A stretch of DNA of 15,172 nucleotides from Spirochaetaceae bacterium. Lineage in GTDB: Bacteria > Spirochaetota > Spirochaetia > DSM-27196 > SKKC01. Both the position numbers and the translations under genes were made by a program. The stretch is from NCBI GenBank assembly GCA_003552745.1, contig PUOG01000342.1, forward strand, positions 1 through 15,172, written 5' to 3'. Positions 1-7,293 of the stretch are shown piece by piece (the stretch's first letter is position 1; each line of letters starts with the position of its first letter). The notes under the pieces are model-generated. The model was given only the letters and a program-made list of their open reading frames with translations. It was not told the origin of the DNA and did not search any database.

Positions 1-203
1 CTCTAACATAACACCAGCGCTCCTCAAGAACAAGGCAGGTGCAAAAGTAATGTGACACGAAAACCATGGTAGCCGTCGGTTTCAGGCATTCCTGTCCCCG
101 CACCTCCTTGTGTGAGCGCGAAAAGTCGTGCCTCAGCGTTATCGGTGCGGCTCACATCCCGCTTGAGTTGCCCACCGCCTTTGATGCAGACTGAGCGCGC
201 ACA
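1..203. other. Noncoding region upstream of the Wadjet operon
   Basis: No convincing gene is seen in this stretch on either strand. It should contain the promoter of the jetABCD operon unless transcription enters from further left, but I find no well-matched -35/-10 pair: TTGAGT at 163-168 has no good -10 partner, and TAATGT at 48-53 has no -35. The minus strand carries a purine-rich Shine-Dalgarno-like stretch (complement of 101-109) ahead of a 21-codon reading frame (89 down to 24). This is too short and featureless to call a gene. Confidence 0.5.
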
Positions 204-1754
204 ATGGCACTCGACTATTTTGACGTGCAGAGCATGCGCCGGTCGAATCCCGCCTGGCGCCTCATGATCGCCGACAACGCGCCGCTCGTCGCCGGATTTC
301 TCGATTCGGCGTTTCGCGAAGAGAACAACCGTAGTATAAGCGAATCCGGACTGATCATGCGCCTCGAGGACTACCTCTTTCAACTTCGGGAAACAGAGGG
401 GGAGGATGCCTTTCCCCGAGCGGCCAGGAGCTACCTCGATGAATGGGCCCACAACGAGCGCGGTTGGTTGCGCAAGTTCTATCCGCCGGGGTCCGATCAG
501 GCGTTCTACGATCTCACACCGGCCACCGAAACGGCGCTGCAGTGGATCGAGAGTCTCTTCGAAACCGGATTCGTCGGCACCGAGAGCCGCCTCTACACGG
601 CGGTCAATCTCTTGCGCGAGATCGCCACGGGCGTCGAAGAGGACGCCGAGGTGCGTATCGCGGAGCTGAAGAGACGGCGTAAGGAAATCGATGAGCAGAT
701 ACGGGCGATTCGCGACGGCGAGGTGCCGCTGCTCGATTCGCGATCGCTGCGGGAGCGCTTTCAGCAGTTCAGCCGGACGGCTCGGGAGCTTCTCGGAGAT
801 TTCCGGGCGGTGGAACACAACTTCCGCGAGCTCGATCGCAGCGTGCGCGAACAGATCGCCGCGTGGGCGGGAGAGAAGGGTGAGATGCTCGATCGCATCT
901 TCGGCGAGCACGATGCGATAACCGAGTCCGAGCAGGGCGAGAGCTTTCGTGCCTTCTGGGACTTTCTGATGTCGCCTCGAAGTCAGGAGGAGCTTACCGA
1001 GCTGCTCGACCGAGTATTCGAGATCGATGAGATCGGCGATGCGGCGAGCGACGACCGCCTGCGCCGCATCCATTTCGACTGGATGAGCGCCGGCGAACAG
1101 ACTCAGCGTACCGTCGCCCGGCTCTCCCAGCAGCTTCGAAGCTATCTCGACGATAAGGCGTTCTATGAAGACCGGCGCATCATCAACACCCTTTCGGGCA
1201 TAGAGCGGAAGGCGCTCGCGCTTCGCTCGAATGCGCCGAAGGACAGCAACTTCATTCAGATCGATGACTCCCACCCGACGGTCTCGCTGCCGCTCGATCG
1301 CCCCCTTTTCTCGCCGCCGCTTCCCGTCGACCTGACGACGGAGATCGAGCACGGTGACGAGAGCGACATAGACCCATCGGCGCTTTTCGGCCGCATCGTA
1401 GTAGACAGGGCGCGGCTCGAAGGTAATATCGAACAGGCGTTGCGCGAGCAATCGCAGATCACGCTTCGCGCTATTGTTGAACGCTTCGAGCTCAAGGAAG
1501 GGCTCACCGAGCTGCTGTCGTACTTTTCGATAGCCGCCGACGACCCTCGAGGCCACATCAGCGACGACGGGCGGGAGATGATCACCTGGACCGATCCGGA
1601 AGGGGTCGGCCGTCGCGCACGAACGCCGCGGGTTGTGTTCGCGCGGGGCGCCGGAGGCGCGGCGAATGGTGCCGGCAGCGGAAACGGGGCGCCGGTCCAC
1701 GATGTGGTGGCGAACGACAACAGATTCGGCACGGGACGAGGAACCGGGCAATGA
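204..1754 (+). CDS. jetA: Wadjet protein JetA (DUF3375), SMC-complex kleisin-like subunit
   Basis: The 516-residue product matches the DUF3375 family. Residues 13-40 show the N-terminal pattern NPAWRLMIADNAPLVAGFL, and around residues 80-130 are the family hallmarks RSYLDEWA, GWLRKFYPPGSDQAFYDLTPATE and FVGTESRL. A charged, probably helical/coiled region follows at about 150-250. By family knowledge JetA is the kleisin (MukF-like) subunit of Wadjet and bridges the JetC ATPase heads in a cytoplasmic loop-extruding complex that detects circular plasmids. The ATG at 204 is chosen because the conserved domain begins within a dozen residues; no strong ribosome site precedes it. The last ~40 residues are a Gly/Ala/Asn-rich low-complexity tail beyond the conserved domain. 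The stop overlaps the jetB start (ATGA, 1751-1754), so this is the first gene of a coupled four-gene operon. Confidence 0.97.
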   Translation: MALDYFDVQSMRRSNPAWRLMIADNAPLVAGFLDSAFREENNRSISESGLIMRLEDYLFQLRETEGEDAFPRAARSYLDEWAHNERGWLRKFYPPGSDQAFYDLTPATETALQWIESLFETGFVGTESRLYTAVNLLREIATGVEEDAEVRIAELKRRRKEIDEQIRAIRDGEVPLLDSRSLRERFQQFSRTARELLGDFRAVEHNFRELDRSVREQIAAWAGEKGEMLDRIFGEHDAITESEQGESFRAFWDFLMSPRSQEELTELLDRVFEIDEIGDAASDDRLRRIHFDWMSAGEQTQRTVARLSQQLRSYLDDKAFYEDRRIINTLSGIERKALALRSNAPKDSNFIQIDDSHPTVSLPLDRPLFSPPLPVDLTTEIEHGDESDIDPSALFGRIVVDRARLEGNIEQALREQSQITLRAIVERFELKEGLTELLSYFSIAADDPRGHISDDGREMITWTDPEGVGRRARTPRVVFARGAGGAANGAGSGNGAPVHDVVANDNRFGTGRGTGQ

Positions 1755-2350
1755 CCGGAGACGATCGCAACGGACTATCGATAGCGCTCGTATCGTTGTT
1801 CAAGGGCGTCATCCATCGCGACGATGAACCGCAGAAGTGGCAGCTGCTTCACCGGTTTGAGGCGCGTGTTCGCGACCATGTAAATCTGCTCGGGCTCTCG
1901 CTCGTTATCCACGACGACGAGGGGTTCGCCTTTCTGAAGAGCCGTGAATCCGAGGAGGACGAGCCCGATCTTCCGCGGCTAATACCTCGACACCAGCTCT
2001 CCTATCCGGTCAGTCTGACCCTTGCGCTGCTCCGTCGCCGACTCGCAGAACACGACGCCTTTAATCCGGAGCCGCGCCTCATTCTCGATGTCGACGAGGT
2101 TGTGGAGATGCTGCGAACCTTCCTTCCCGAAGGCAGTACCGAGGCCCGAACAGTCGACCAGGTGCATTCCCATCTTCGCAAGGCGAAAGAACTCGGCTTT
2201 ATCCGCTTCCTTTCGCGCGATGAGAATAAGATCGAGGTGAAACGGATCCTCAAGGCGTTCGTCGACGCTCAGTGGCTCGACGAGTTCGACCACCGTCTCG
2301 AGGAGTACGCCGAATGTGCAGCCGACAACGGCGGTCAGGAGAATGAGTGA
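1751..2350 (+). CDS. jetB: Wadjet protein JetB (DUF4194), KITE/MukE-like subunit
   Basis: The 199-residue product matches DUF4194. Visible family patterns are the N-terminal LFKGVIHRDDEPQKWQLL with FEARVRDHVNLLGLSLVI, the central LPRLIPRHQLSYPVSLTLALLRRRLAEHDA, and the C-terminal ILKAFVDAQWLDEFDHRLEEY. The length is normal for the family. By family knowledge JetB is a tandem winged-helix (KITE, MukE-like) protein that binds the JetA kleisin and supports DNA binding by the JetABC complex. The start is well supported: GAGGAA at 1738-1743 lies 7 bases upstream of the ATG, which overlaps the jetA stop as ATGA. The 3' end overlaps the start of jetC, indicating coupled translation and fixed stoichiometry within one transcript. 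Confidence 0.96.
   Translation: MTGDDRNGLSIALVSLFKGVIHRDDEPQKWQLLHRFEARVRDHVNLLGLSLVIHDDEGFAFLKSRESEEDEPDLPRLIPRHQLSYPVSLTLALLRRRLAEHDAFNPEPRLILDVDEVVEMLRTFLPEGSTEARTVDQVHSHLRKAKELGFIRFLSRDENKIEVKRILKAFVDAQWLDEFDHRLEEYAECAADNGGQENE
2337..2341 (+). promoter_or_regulatory. Ribosome binding site of jetC
   Basis: AGGAG lies inside the 3' end of jetB. It is 5 bases before the GTG at 2347 and 8 bases before the adjacent ATG at 2350. Spacing mildly favours initiation at the ATG, which would overlap the jetB stop by one base (TGATG). The two starts differ by one residue only. Confidence 0.5.
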
Positions 2351-5300
2351 TGTCTGCAAGCAGCTCCGGTAGCCCGATCACCGAAACCTCTACTGCGCCG
2401 CCCCAATCATTGGACCTCCTCGACTTCGCCGAAAGCGACCGGCTCGCCGGTTTCCGCATGCGCCGCATCGAGCTGTACAACTGGGGCACCTTTCACGACC
2501 GGATCTGGTCGTTGCCGATGGATGGAAAGAACGCGTTGCTGACCGGCGACATCGGTTCGGGTAAATCGACTCTGGTCGACGCGATTACCACGCTTCTGGT
2601 TCCGGCTCATCGTGTCTCGTACAACAAGGCCGCCGGGGCGGAGTTCCGCGAACGCGATCTCCGATCCTACGTACTCGGGTACTATAAGTCGGAGCGCAGC
2701 GAGGCCGGATACGCGGCGCGGCCCGTTGCGCTTCGCGACCGCAACTCCTATTCGGTCATTCTCGGCGTGTTCTATAACGCAGGCTTCGACAAGACGGTGA
2801 CCCTCGCACAGGTGTTTCATCAGAGGGAGAGCCAGGGCCAGCCGGCACGGTTCTACATCGTCTCGGACAGCGATCTTTCAATCGGCGGGCATTTTTCCGG
2901 TTTCGGATCGGACATTGGCTCGCTCAAGAAACGACTTCGAAAGCTTCCTCATACCGAGCCGCCGTTCGAATCCTTTCCAGCGTACGGGGCGGCATTCCGC
3001 CGGCGATTCGGCCTGCAGAGCGAGCAGGCGCTCGAACTCTTTCACCAGACCGTATCGATGAAGGCGGTGGGGAATCTCACCGAGTTCGTCCGCGAACATA
3101 TGCTCGAATCGTTTGATGTGAGCCCGAGGATCGAAGCGCTCATAACGCATTTCGACGATCTGAACCGCGCCCACGAGTCGGTGCTGCGGGCAAAGGATCA
3201 GATCGCGCGGCTGACCCCGCTCATCGATAAACTCGACAAATACGAAGCCGCCACGGCACGGCGGGAGCAGTGGCGTTTCTGCAGGGACGGACTACGCACG
3301 CATTTCTCGGCGCTCAAGGCGGATCTCCTTCGAACCCGAATCGACAACTACCGTGACCGCATCCACAGATACACCCTCGCACGCGACGAAAAACAGAGTG
3401 CGATCCGTCACGAGCGCAGCAGGCGTGACGAGCTCAAGCAGGCAATCGCCGAGAACGGGGGAGATCAGATCGAGAACCTGCGCAAGGAGCGTGCTACCGC
3501 CGAACAGGAGAAGACGCGTCGTTCCGAACGCTTCGAGCAATATGCGGAGATCTGCCGAACGCTCGATCTTCCCCTTCCCGAAGGCGCGGATACGTTCGTC
3601 GACAATCAGGCGGCCGTCGAACGCCTCCTGACGAGAGCCGAACAGGCGTCGAACGACGCACTCAATCGACGCTCGGAGCTCGAGGTGAACTTCCGCGACC
3701 TCCGTGGCCGGCATGCGGAACTGAGCGACGAGATCGAATCGCTACGCACTCGCCGCAGCAACATCGACTCGAAACAGATCGCTATTCGCGAACGCCTCTG
3801 CGAAGCGCTCGAGATCGACGACGCCGCGCTTCCGTTCGCCGGCGAGCTCATATCTGTTCGCGAGGAAGCGAAGGAGTGGGAAGGCGCGATCGAACGTCTG
3901 CTTCGCAACTTCGGCATGTCGCTCCTCGTTCCCGAAGAGATGTACGAACATGTCAGCGATTGGGTCGATCGCACACACCTGCGCGGCCGCCTCGTCTACT
4001 TCAGAGTAAGAGAGGAGGTTGGTGTTTCTCCCGACGACCCGGATACACATTCGCTGCTTCGCAAAATCGAGGTGAAGCCCGACAGCCGCTTGCGGGATTG
4101 GCTCGGCGCCGAGCTGGCGCGCCGTTTCGACTATACATGCTGCGAGACCATGGAGCAGTTCCGTCGCTCCCGGCGGGCCCTTACGAAATCGGGACAGGTG
4201 AAAGGTTCGGCGGTTCGCCACGAGAAGGATGACCGTCATCGCATAGATGACCGAAGTCGCTACGTGCTCGGGTGGCGCAACGACGAGAAGATACGCGTGC
4301 TGAACACCGAAAAGTCGCAGCTCGAGCAAAGCATCGCCGATCTCGGCGAAGAGATCGCTGCGCTTCAGAACGAGACATCAAAGCTCGAGGATCGCAAGCG
4401 CTCGCTCTACCGTCTTCAGGGCTTCGTGTACTTCGAGGACATCTACTGGCAGCCGCTTGCGGAGCGAATCGCGGAGATAGACGAGGAGATCGCCTCGCTC
4501 GAGCGAAGCTCCGACGTGCTGGCCGACCTGCGCGCGCGGCTCGACGGCACCGATTCGGCGATCGACGCGCTGGAGAAGGAGCTCGAAGGGATTCACGGTG
4601 AGATCAAGTCACTCGACGACCGGCGCGAAAGCGCCGAAGCGCAGCTTTCCGACGCCGAGGAGACGTGCGCGGCGAGCGACACGCCGCTCGAGGAGCTTGC
4701 CGAACAGATCGAGCCGCTTCGCGGTGAAGCGTTGGGATCGCATCAACTTACCGTAGAGAGCTGCGACAACCGGCAGCAGGACCTGCGTGAGTGGATTCAG
4801 GGCAAGATCGACGCCGAGGACCGGCGTCTGCGGAATCTGCAGGAGCAGATCGGTGCGACGATGAGTGAGTTTCGCCGCGATTATCCGGCGGAAACCCGGG
4901 AGATGGATGCATCGATCGAGGCCGGTGACGAGTACCGAAAGCTGCTCGATCGACTGAAAGCAGACGATCTGCCGAAGTTCGAAGAACGGTTCAAGGCGCT
5001 TCTGAACGAAAACACAATCCGCGAGATTGCGAACTTCCAGGCGCAGTTGAACAAGGAGTATCAGATTATCCGCGAGCGTATTACGCGGATCAACCAGTCG
5101 ATGTCGGCGATCGAGTTCAACAAGGACCGGTACATCCGGCTCGAGGCGAACAACACCAATGATGTGGAGATCAAGTCGTTCCGGCAGGAACTGAAAAAGT
5201 GCACCGAGGGCAGCTTTACCGGCTCGACCGATGAGCAGTACACCGAGGAGAAGTATCTTCAGGTCAAGTCGATCATCGACCGCTTCAAGGGGCGCGAAGG

Positions 5301-5772
5301 AAGCACCGAGATCGACCGGCGATGGACCGAGAAGGTGACCGATGTGCGCAACTGGTTCTCGTTCGCCGCGTCCGAGCGCTGGAAAGAAGACGACACCGAG
5401 TACGAGCACTATACCGATTCCGGCGGGAAGTCCGGAGGGCAGAAAGAGAAGCTTGCGTACACGGTGCTCGCCGCGAGTCTTGCCTACCAGTTCGGGCTCG
5501 AGTGGGGCGAGACGAGATCGCGAAGCTTTCGCTTCGTTGCGATCGACGAGGCCTTCGGCAAGGGCTCGGACGAGTCGACGCGATACGGTCTGCGGCTGTT
5601 CAAGGAGTTGAATCTGCAGCTGCTCATCATCACACCGCTTCAGAAAATCCACATTATCGAGCCGTACGTTTCGACCGTCGGATTCGTCCACACGAAGGAA
5701 GGGCGGGAATCGCTTCTGCGCTGCCTGACGATCGAGGAGTATCAACGGGAGAAAGAAGCGCGGGGCGTATGA
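2347..5772 (+). CDS. jetC: Wadjet protein JetC, SMC-like (MukB-type) ATPase
   Basis: This 1141-residue protein (numbered from the GTG at 2347) has the split head architecture of SMC/Rad50/MukB proteins. The N-terminal half-head carries Walker A, GDIGSGKST, at residues 67-75 (Lys73). Long charged heptad-like coiled-coil stretches run at about 260-485 and 645-960, and a globular hinge-like segment lies at about 495-620 (WEGAIERLLRNFGMSLLVPE, then HLRGRLVYFRV). The C-terminal half-head has the ABC signature SGGQ at 1029-1032 and Walker B, FVAIDEAFG, at 1063-1071 with catalytic Glu1068. All ATPase motifs are intact. By family knowledge JetC is the motor that, with JetA and JetB, extrudes DNA loops and senses small closed circular DNA before JetD cuts it. 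It is smaller than MukB (about 1480 residues), as expected for Wadjet. Its end overlaps jetD by 4 bases (ATGA). Confidence 0.97.
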   Translation: MMSASSSGSPITETSTAPPQSLDLLDFAESDRLAGFRMRRIELYNWGTFHDRIWSLPMDGKNALLTGDIGSGKSTLVDAITTLLVPAHRVSYNKAAGAEFRERDLRSYVLGYYKSERSEAGYAARPVALRDRNSYSVILGVFYNAGFDKTVTLAQVFHQRESQGQPARFYIVSDSDLSIGGHFSGFGSDIGSLKKRLRKLPHTEPPFESFPAYGAAFRRRFGLQSEQALELFHQTVSMKAVGNLTEFVREHMLESFDVSPRIEALITHFDDLNRAHESVLRAKDQIARLTPLIDKLDKYEAATARREQWRFCRDGLRTHFSALKADLLRTRIDNYRDRIHRYTLARDEKQSAIRHERSRRDELKQAIAENGGDQIENLRKERATAEQEKTRRSERFEQYAEICRTLDLPLPEGADTFVDNQAAVERLLTRAEQASNDALNRRSELEVNFRDLRGRHAELSDEIESLRTRRSNIDSKQIAIRERLCEALEIDDAALPFAGELISVREEAKEWEGAIERLLRNFGMSLLVPEEMYEHVSDWVDRTHLRGRLVYFRVREEVGVSPDDPDTHSLLRKIEVKPDSRLRDWLGAELARRFDYTCCETMEQFRRSRRALTKSGQVKGSAVRHEKDDRHRIDDRSRYVLGWRNDEKIRVLNTEKSQLEQSIADLGEEIAALQNETSKLEDRKRSLYRLQGFVYFEDIYWQPLAERIAEIDEEIASLERSSDVLADLRARLDGTDSAIDALEKELEGIHGEIKSLDDRRESAEAQLSDAEETCAASDTPLEELAEQIEPLRGEALGSHQLTVESCDNRQQDLREWIQGKIDAEDRRLRNLQEQIGATMSEFRRDYPAETREMDASIEAGDEYRKLLDRLKADDLPKFEERFKALLNENTIREIANFQAQLNKEYQIIRERITRINQSMSAIEFNKDRYIRLEANNTNDVEIKSFRQELKKCTEGSFTGSTDEQYTEEKYLQVKSIIDRFKGREGSTEIDRRWTEKVTDVRNWFSFAASERWKEDDTEYEHYTDSGGKSGGQKEKLAYTVLAASLAYQFGLEWGETRSRSFRFVAIDEAFGKGSDESTRYGLRLFKELNLQLLIITPLQKIHIIEPYVSTVGFVHTKEGRESLLRCLTIEEYQREKEARGV

Positions 5773-7127
5773 ATCGGGCATCTCGGGCGGCGTGGACGCG
5801 GACGAAGGATATCAAGGCGCGTCTTGCGAAGCGCTGGAAGAAGGGCGAATTCCTTTCCGCGGAGGCGCCGCAACCGGACCCGCTGGGAGCGCGAACGCCC
5901 CAGGGCGAGCCGCCGAGCGGCGATGATGGCGCGGGGTCGCCACAAGCCAAGCCGCCGCCGGACGCATCGCTCTTTCCCCTGAGGCTCAAACTGAAGGGCC
6001 CGACCTCGAGCGAGATGCTCGAGCACTTCGACGAGGTGCGGGCATGGGTACAGGAGCTCGAGCGCGCCGAGGCGCGAGCGCCGTTCGCCCTCGAATGGAA
6101 GTCGGTCGATCACCGACAGTTGGGGCGAAACCGTGTGCCGGAGGCGGTCTCCTTCGACGACTGCGATTCGCTTGCCTCCTTTCTCGGAGAACACGAAGCC
6201 CTGGAGACGTTTCGGACACTCGCGGCGCGGGTGGTCGGTCGCCACCCGGTTCTCGCCGAGTGGGTCGCCCGATATCCGTTCGAGTTGCTCGAACACGCCG
6301 ATTCGGTCGATCGACTGCTCGAAGTTGTAACCTGGCTCGCCGGGCATCCCCGACCCGGAATATACATACGACAGATGTCGCTTCCGGGAATCGATACGAA
6401 GTTCGTCGAGAGTCACCGGCGGATTCTCGCACAGTGGCTCGATCCGGTACTCCCCCCGGAGGCGGTAGACACCCGCTATAGCGGCGTTCGCGGCTTCGAA
6501 ACGCGCTACGGATTTCGCACGCGGCCGGAGATCGTGCGGTTCCGGCTGCTCGACGAGCGGCTCGCCCCGGCGGCCGGCGGCTACACCGACCTGACCGTTC
6601 CGATGGCGGAGTTTTGCCGGCAGCCACCGGGGGGCGGGCCCGCCGGTGTGCCTGAGCCGGGCGGTATCCCCGATTTTGATTCTCCACGGTCGCACACCGT
6701 CCCGATCACCGACGTATTCGTCACCGAAAACGACATCAACGGCTTGAGCCTTCCTGATCGCGAGCGGAGTATCGTTTTGTTCGGACGCGGCTACCACTTC
6801 GCCTCGCTCGCTGCCGCGCGGTGGTTGCACAACGTGCGTCTCTGGTACTGGGGAGATATCGATACGCACGGATTCGCGATTCTGAGCGAGTTCCGCTCGC
6901 ATTTCCCGCACGCCCGATCGCTGTTCATGGACCGGGAAACTTTACTCGCGCACGAGCCGCACTGGGGTAGCGAGCCGAAACCGGTGACCGTCGATCTTCG
7001 ATATCTCACTACGCAAGAGCACGCGCTTTTCGACGACCTCCGGTCGAATCGCTACGCCGAGCGGCTGCGACTGGAGCAGGAGTTCGTGAATTTCAGCTAC
7101 GTGATGCGATCGCTGGAGCAACTCTGA
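5769..7127 (+). CDS. jetD: Wadjet protein JetD (DUF3322/DUF2220), Toprim-type plasmid nuclease
   Basis: The 452-residue product carries the DUF3322 arm (WTRTKDIKARLAKRWKKGEFL at the start, FPLRLKLKGP at 69-78, then FDEVRAWV and RPGIYIRQMSLPGIDTKFVESHR) and a C-terminal DUF2220 Toprim-like domain. Toprim landmarks are FVTENDING with Glu320 and Asn321, and YWGDIDTHGF with Asp363, Asp365, His367 and Gly368. A conserved Glu-Gln-Glu lies near the C-terminus (LEQEFVNF). By family knowledge JetD is the DNA-cleaving subunit that cuts plasmid DNA captured by JetABC. The ATG at 5769 overlaps the jetC stop; upstream in-frame starts lie within jetC coding and are rejected. Two unusual segments interrupt the family pattern: a Pro/Gly-rich insertion at residues 30-67 and a Gly/Pro-rich linker at about 285-304, just before the Toprim strand. 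Confidence 0.96.
   Translation: MNRASRAAWTRTKDIKARLAKRWKKGEFLSAEAPQPDPLGARTPQGEPPSGDDGAGSPQAKPPPDASLFPLRLKLKGPTSSEMLEHFDEVRAWVQELERAEARAPFALEWKSVDHRQLGRNRVPEAVSFDDCDSLASFLGEHEALETFRTLAARVVGRHPVLAEWVARYPFELLEHADSVDRLLEVVTWLAGHPRPGIYIRQMSLPGIDTKFVESHRRILAQWLDPVLPPEAVDTRYSGVRGFETRYGFRTRPEIVRFRLLDERLAPAAGGYTDLTVPMAEFCRQPPGGGPAGVPEPGGIPDFDSPRSHTVPITDVFVTENDINGLSLPDRERSIVLFGRGYHFASLAAARWLHNVRLWYWGDIDTHGFAILSEFRSHFPHARSLFMDRETLLAHEPHWGSEPKPVTVDLRYLTTQEHALFDDLRSNRYAERLRLEQEFVNFSYVMRSLEQL
5886..5969 (+). repeat. Imperfect 42-bp tandem duplication within jetD
   Basis: Two adjacent 42-base units (5886-5927 and 5928-5969) encode residues 40-53 and 54-67 of JetD. Aligned without gaps, the peptides share the pattern Gly-Ala-x-Thr/Ser-Pro-Gln-x-x-Pro-Pro. 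At DNA level 25 of 42 bases match by eye, most of them in the first 30. It looks like an old in-frame duplication that lengthened a flexible proline-rich linker; low-complexity GC-rich composition alone could produce part of the similarity. Confidence 0.5.
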
Positions 7128-7132
7128 CTTCC

Positions 7133-7146
7133 GGCCGGTTCCGGCC
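7133..7146 (+). terminator. GC-rich stem-loop just after jetD, possible weak terminator
   Basis: GGCCG and CGGCC flank a GTTC loop five bases after the jetD stop codon (the dyad is perfect over all 14 bases, GGCCGGTTCCGGCC). There is no T-run after it, so it is not a classic intrinsic terminator. It may instead pause transcription or protect the 3' end of the Wadjet mRNA. Confidence 0.3.
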
Positions 7147-7188
7147 TCGGACAGACGGAGTCGCATTATCGACACGAATCTGACCACT

Positions 7189-7214
7189 CAATCTCCAACC
7201 GCAATCTGCAACCG
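7189..7214 (+). repeat. Tandem 13-bp direct repeat in the jetD / ATP-grasp gap
   Basis: CAATCTCCAACCG (7189-7201) is followed immediately by CAATCTGCAACCG (7202-7214), with 12 of 13 bases identical. A degenerate third copy (ATTGCAACGG) may continue the array to about 7224. The same bases form nested dyads: GCAATC (7201-7206) with GATTGC (7214-7219), and TGCAA (7207-7211) with TTGCA (7216-7220). It sits 80-105 bases upstream of the ATP-grasp start, a typical position for a regulator binding site. Confidence 0.6.
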
Positions 7215-7215
7215 A

Positions 7216-7244
7216 TTGCAACGGAGGCATCGAAATTCTACAGT
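7216..7244 (+). promoter_or_regulatory. Candidate sigma70-type promoter for the ATP-grasp / hydrolase pair
   Basis: TTGCAA at 7216-7221 (4 of 6 to consensus) and TACAGT at 7239-7244 (4 of 6) are separated by 17 bases, about 50 bases before the GTG at 7294. The tandem 13-bp repeat abuts and partly overlaps the -35 side, which would suit control by a DNA-binding regulator. The match is modest and the promoter is an inference. Confidence 0.3.
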
Positions 7245-7293
7245 CACTTTGTAACCGAACGGAAGTGAGAACTCTTTTGAAGTCGAGCGAGCA

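Noticed and set aside
24..89. Minus-strand 21-codon frame preceded by AAGGAGGTG
   Set aside because: It is very short and shows no recognisable motif. The ribosome-site-like stretch is about 11 bases from the ATG and may be chance or a remnant of an element outside the window.
24..1751. Long open frame (575 codons) antisense to jetA
   Set aside because: It mirrors the codon structure of jetA in a GC-rich genome, has no recognisable domain and is fully overlapped by a strong DUF3375 match.
2347..5772. JetC as a housekeeping MukB, SbcC or RecN
   Set aside because: The neighbours are DUF3375, DUF4194 and DUF2220 genes, and the length and hinge region fit Wadjet JetC; mukE/mukF or sbcD partners are absent.
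4609..5781. 390-codon frame antisense to jetC
   Set aside because: It is a shadow of the C-terminal JetC head, where the plus strand shows the SGGQ and Walker B motifs.
5742..6911. 389-codon frame antisense to jetD
   Set aside because: Arg/Pro-rich composition typical of a GC-rich shadow frame; the plus strand carries JetD Toprim motifs.
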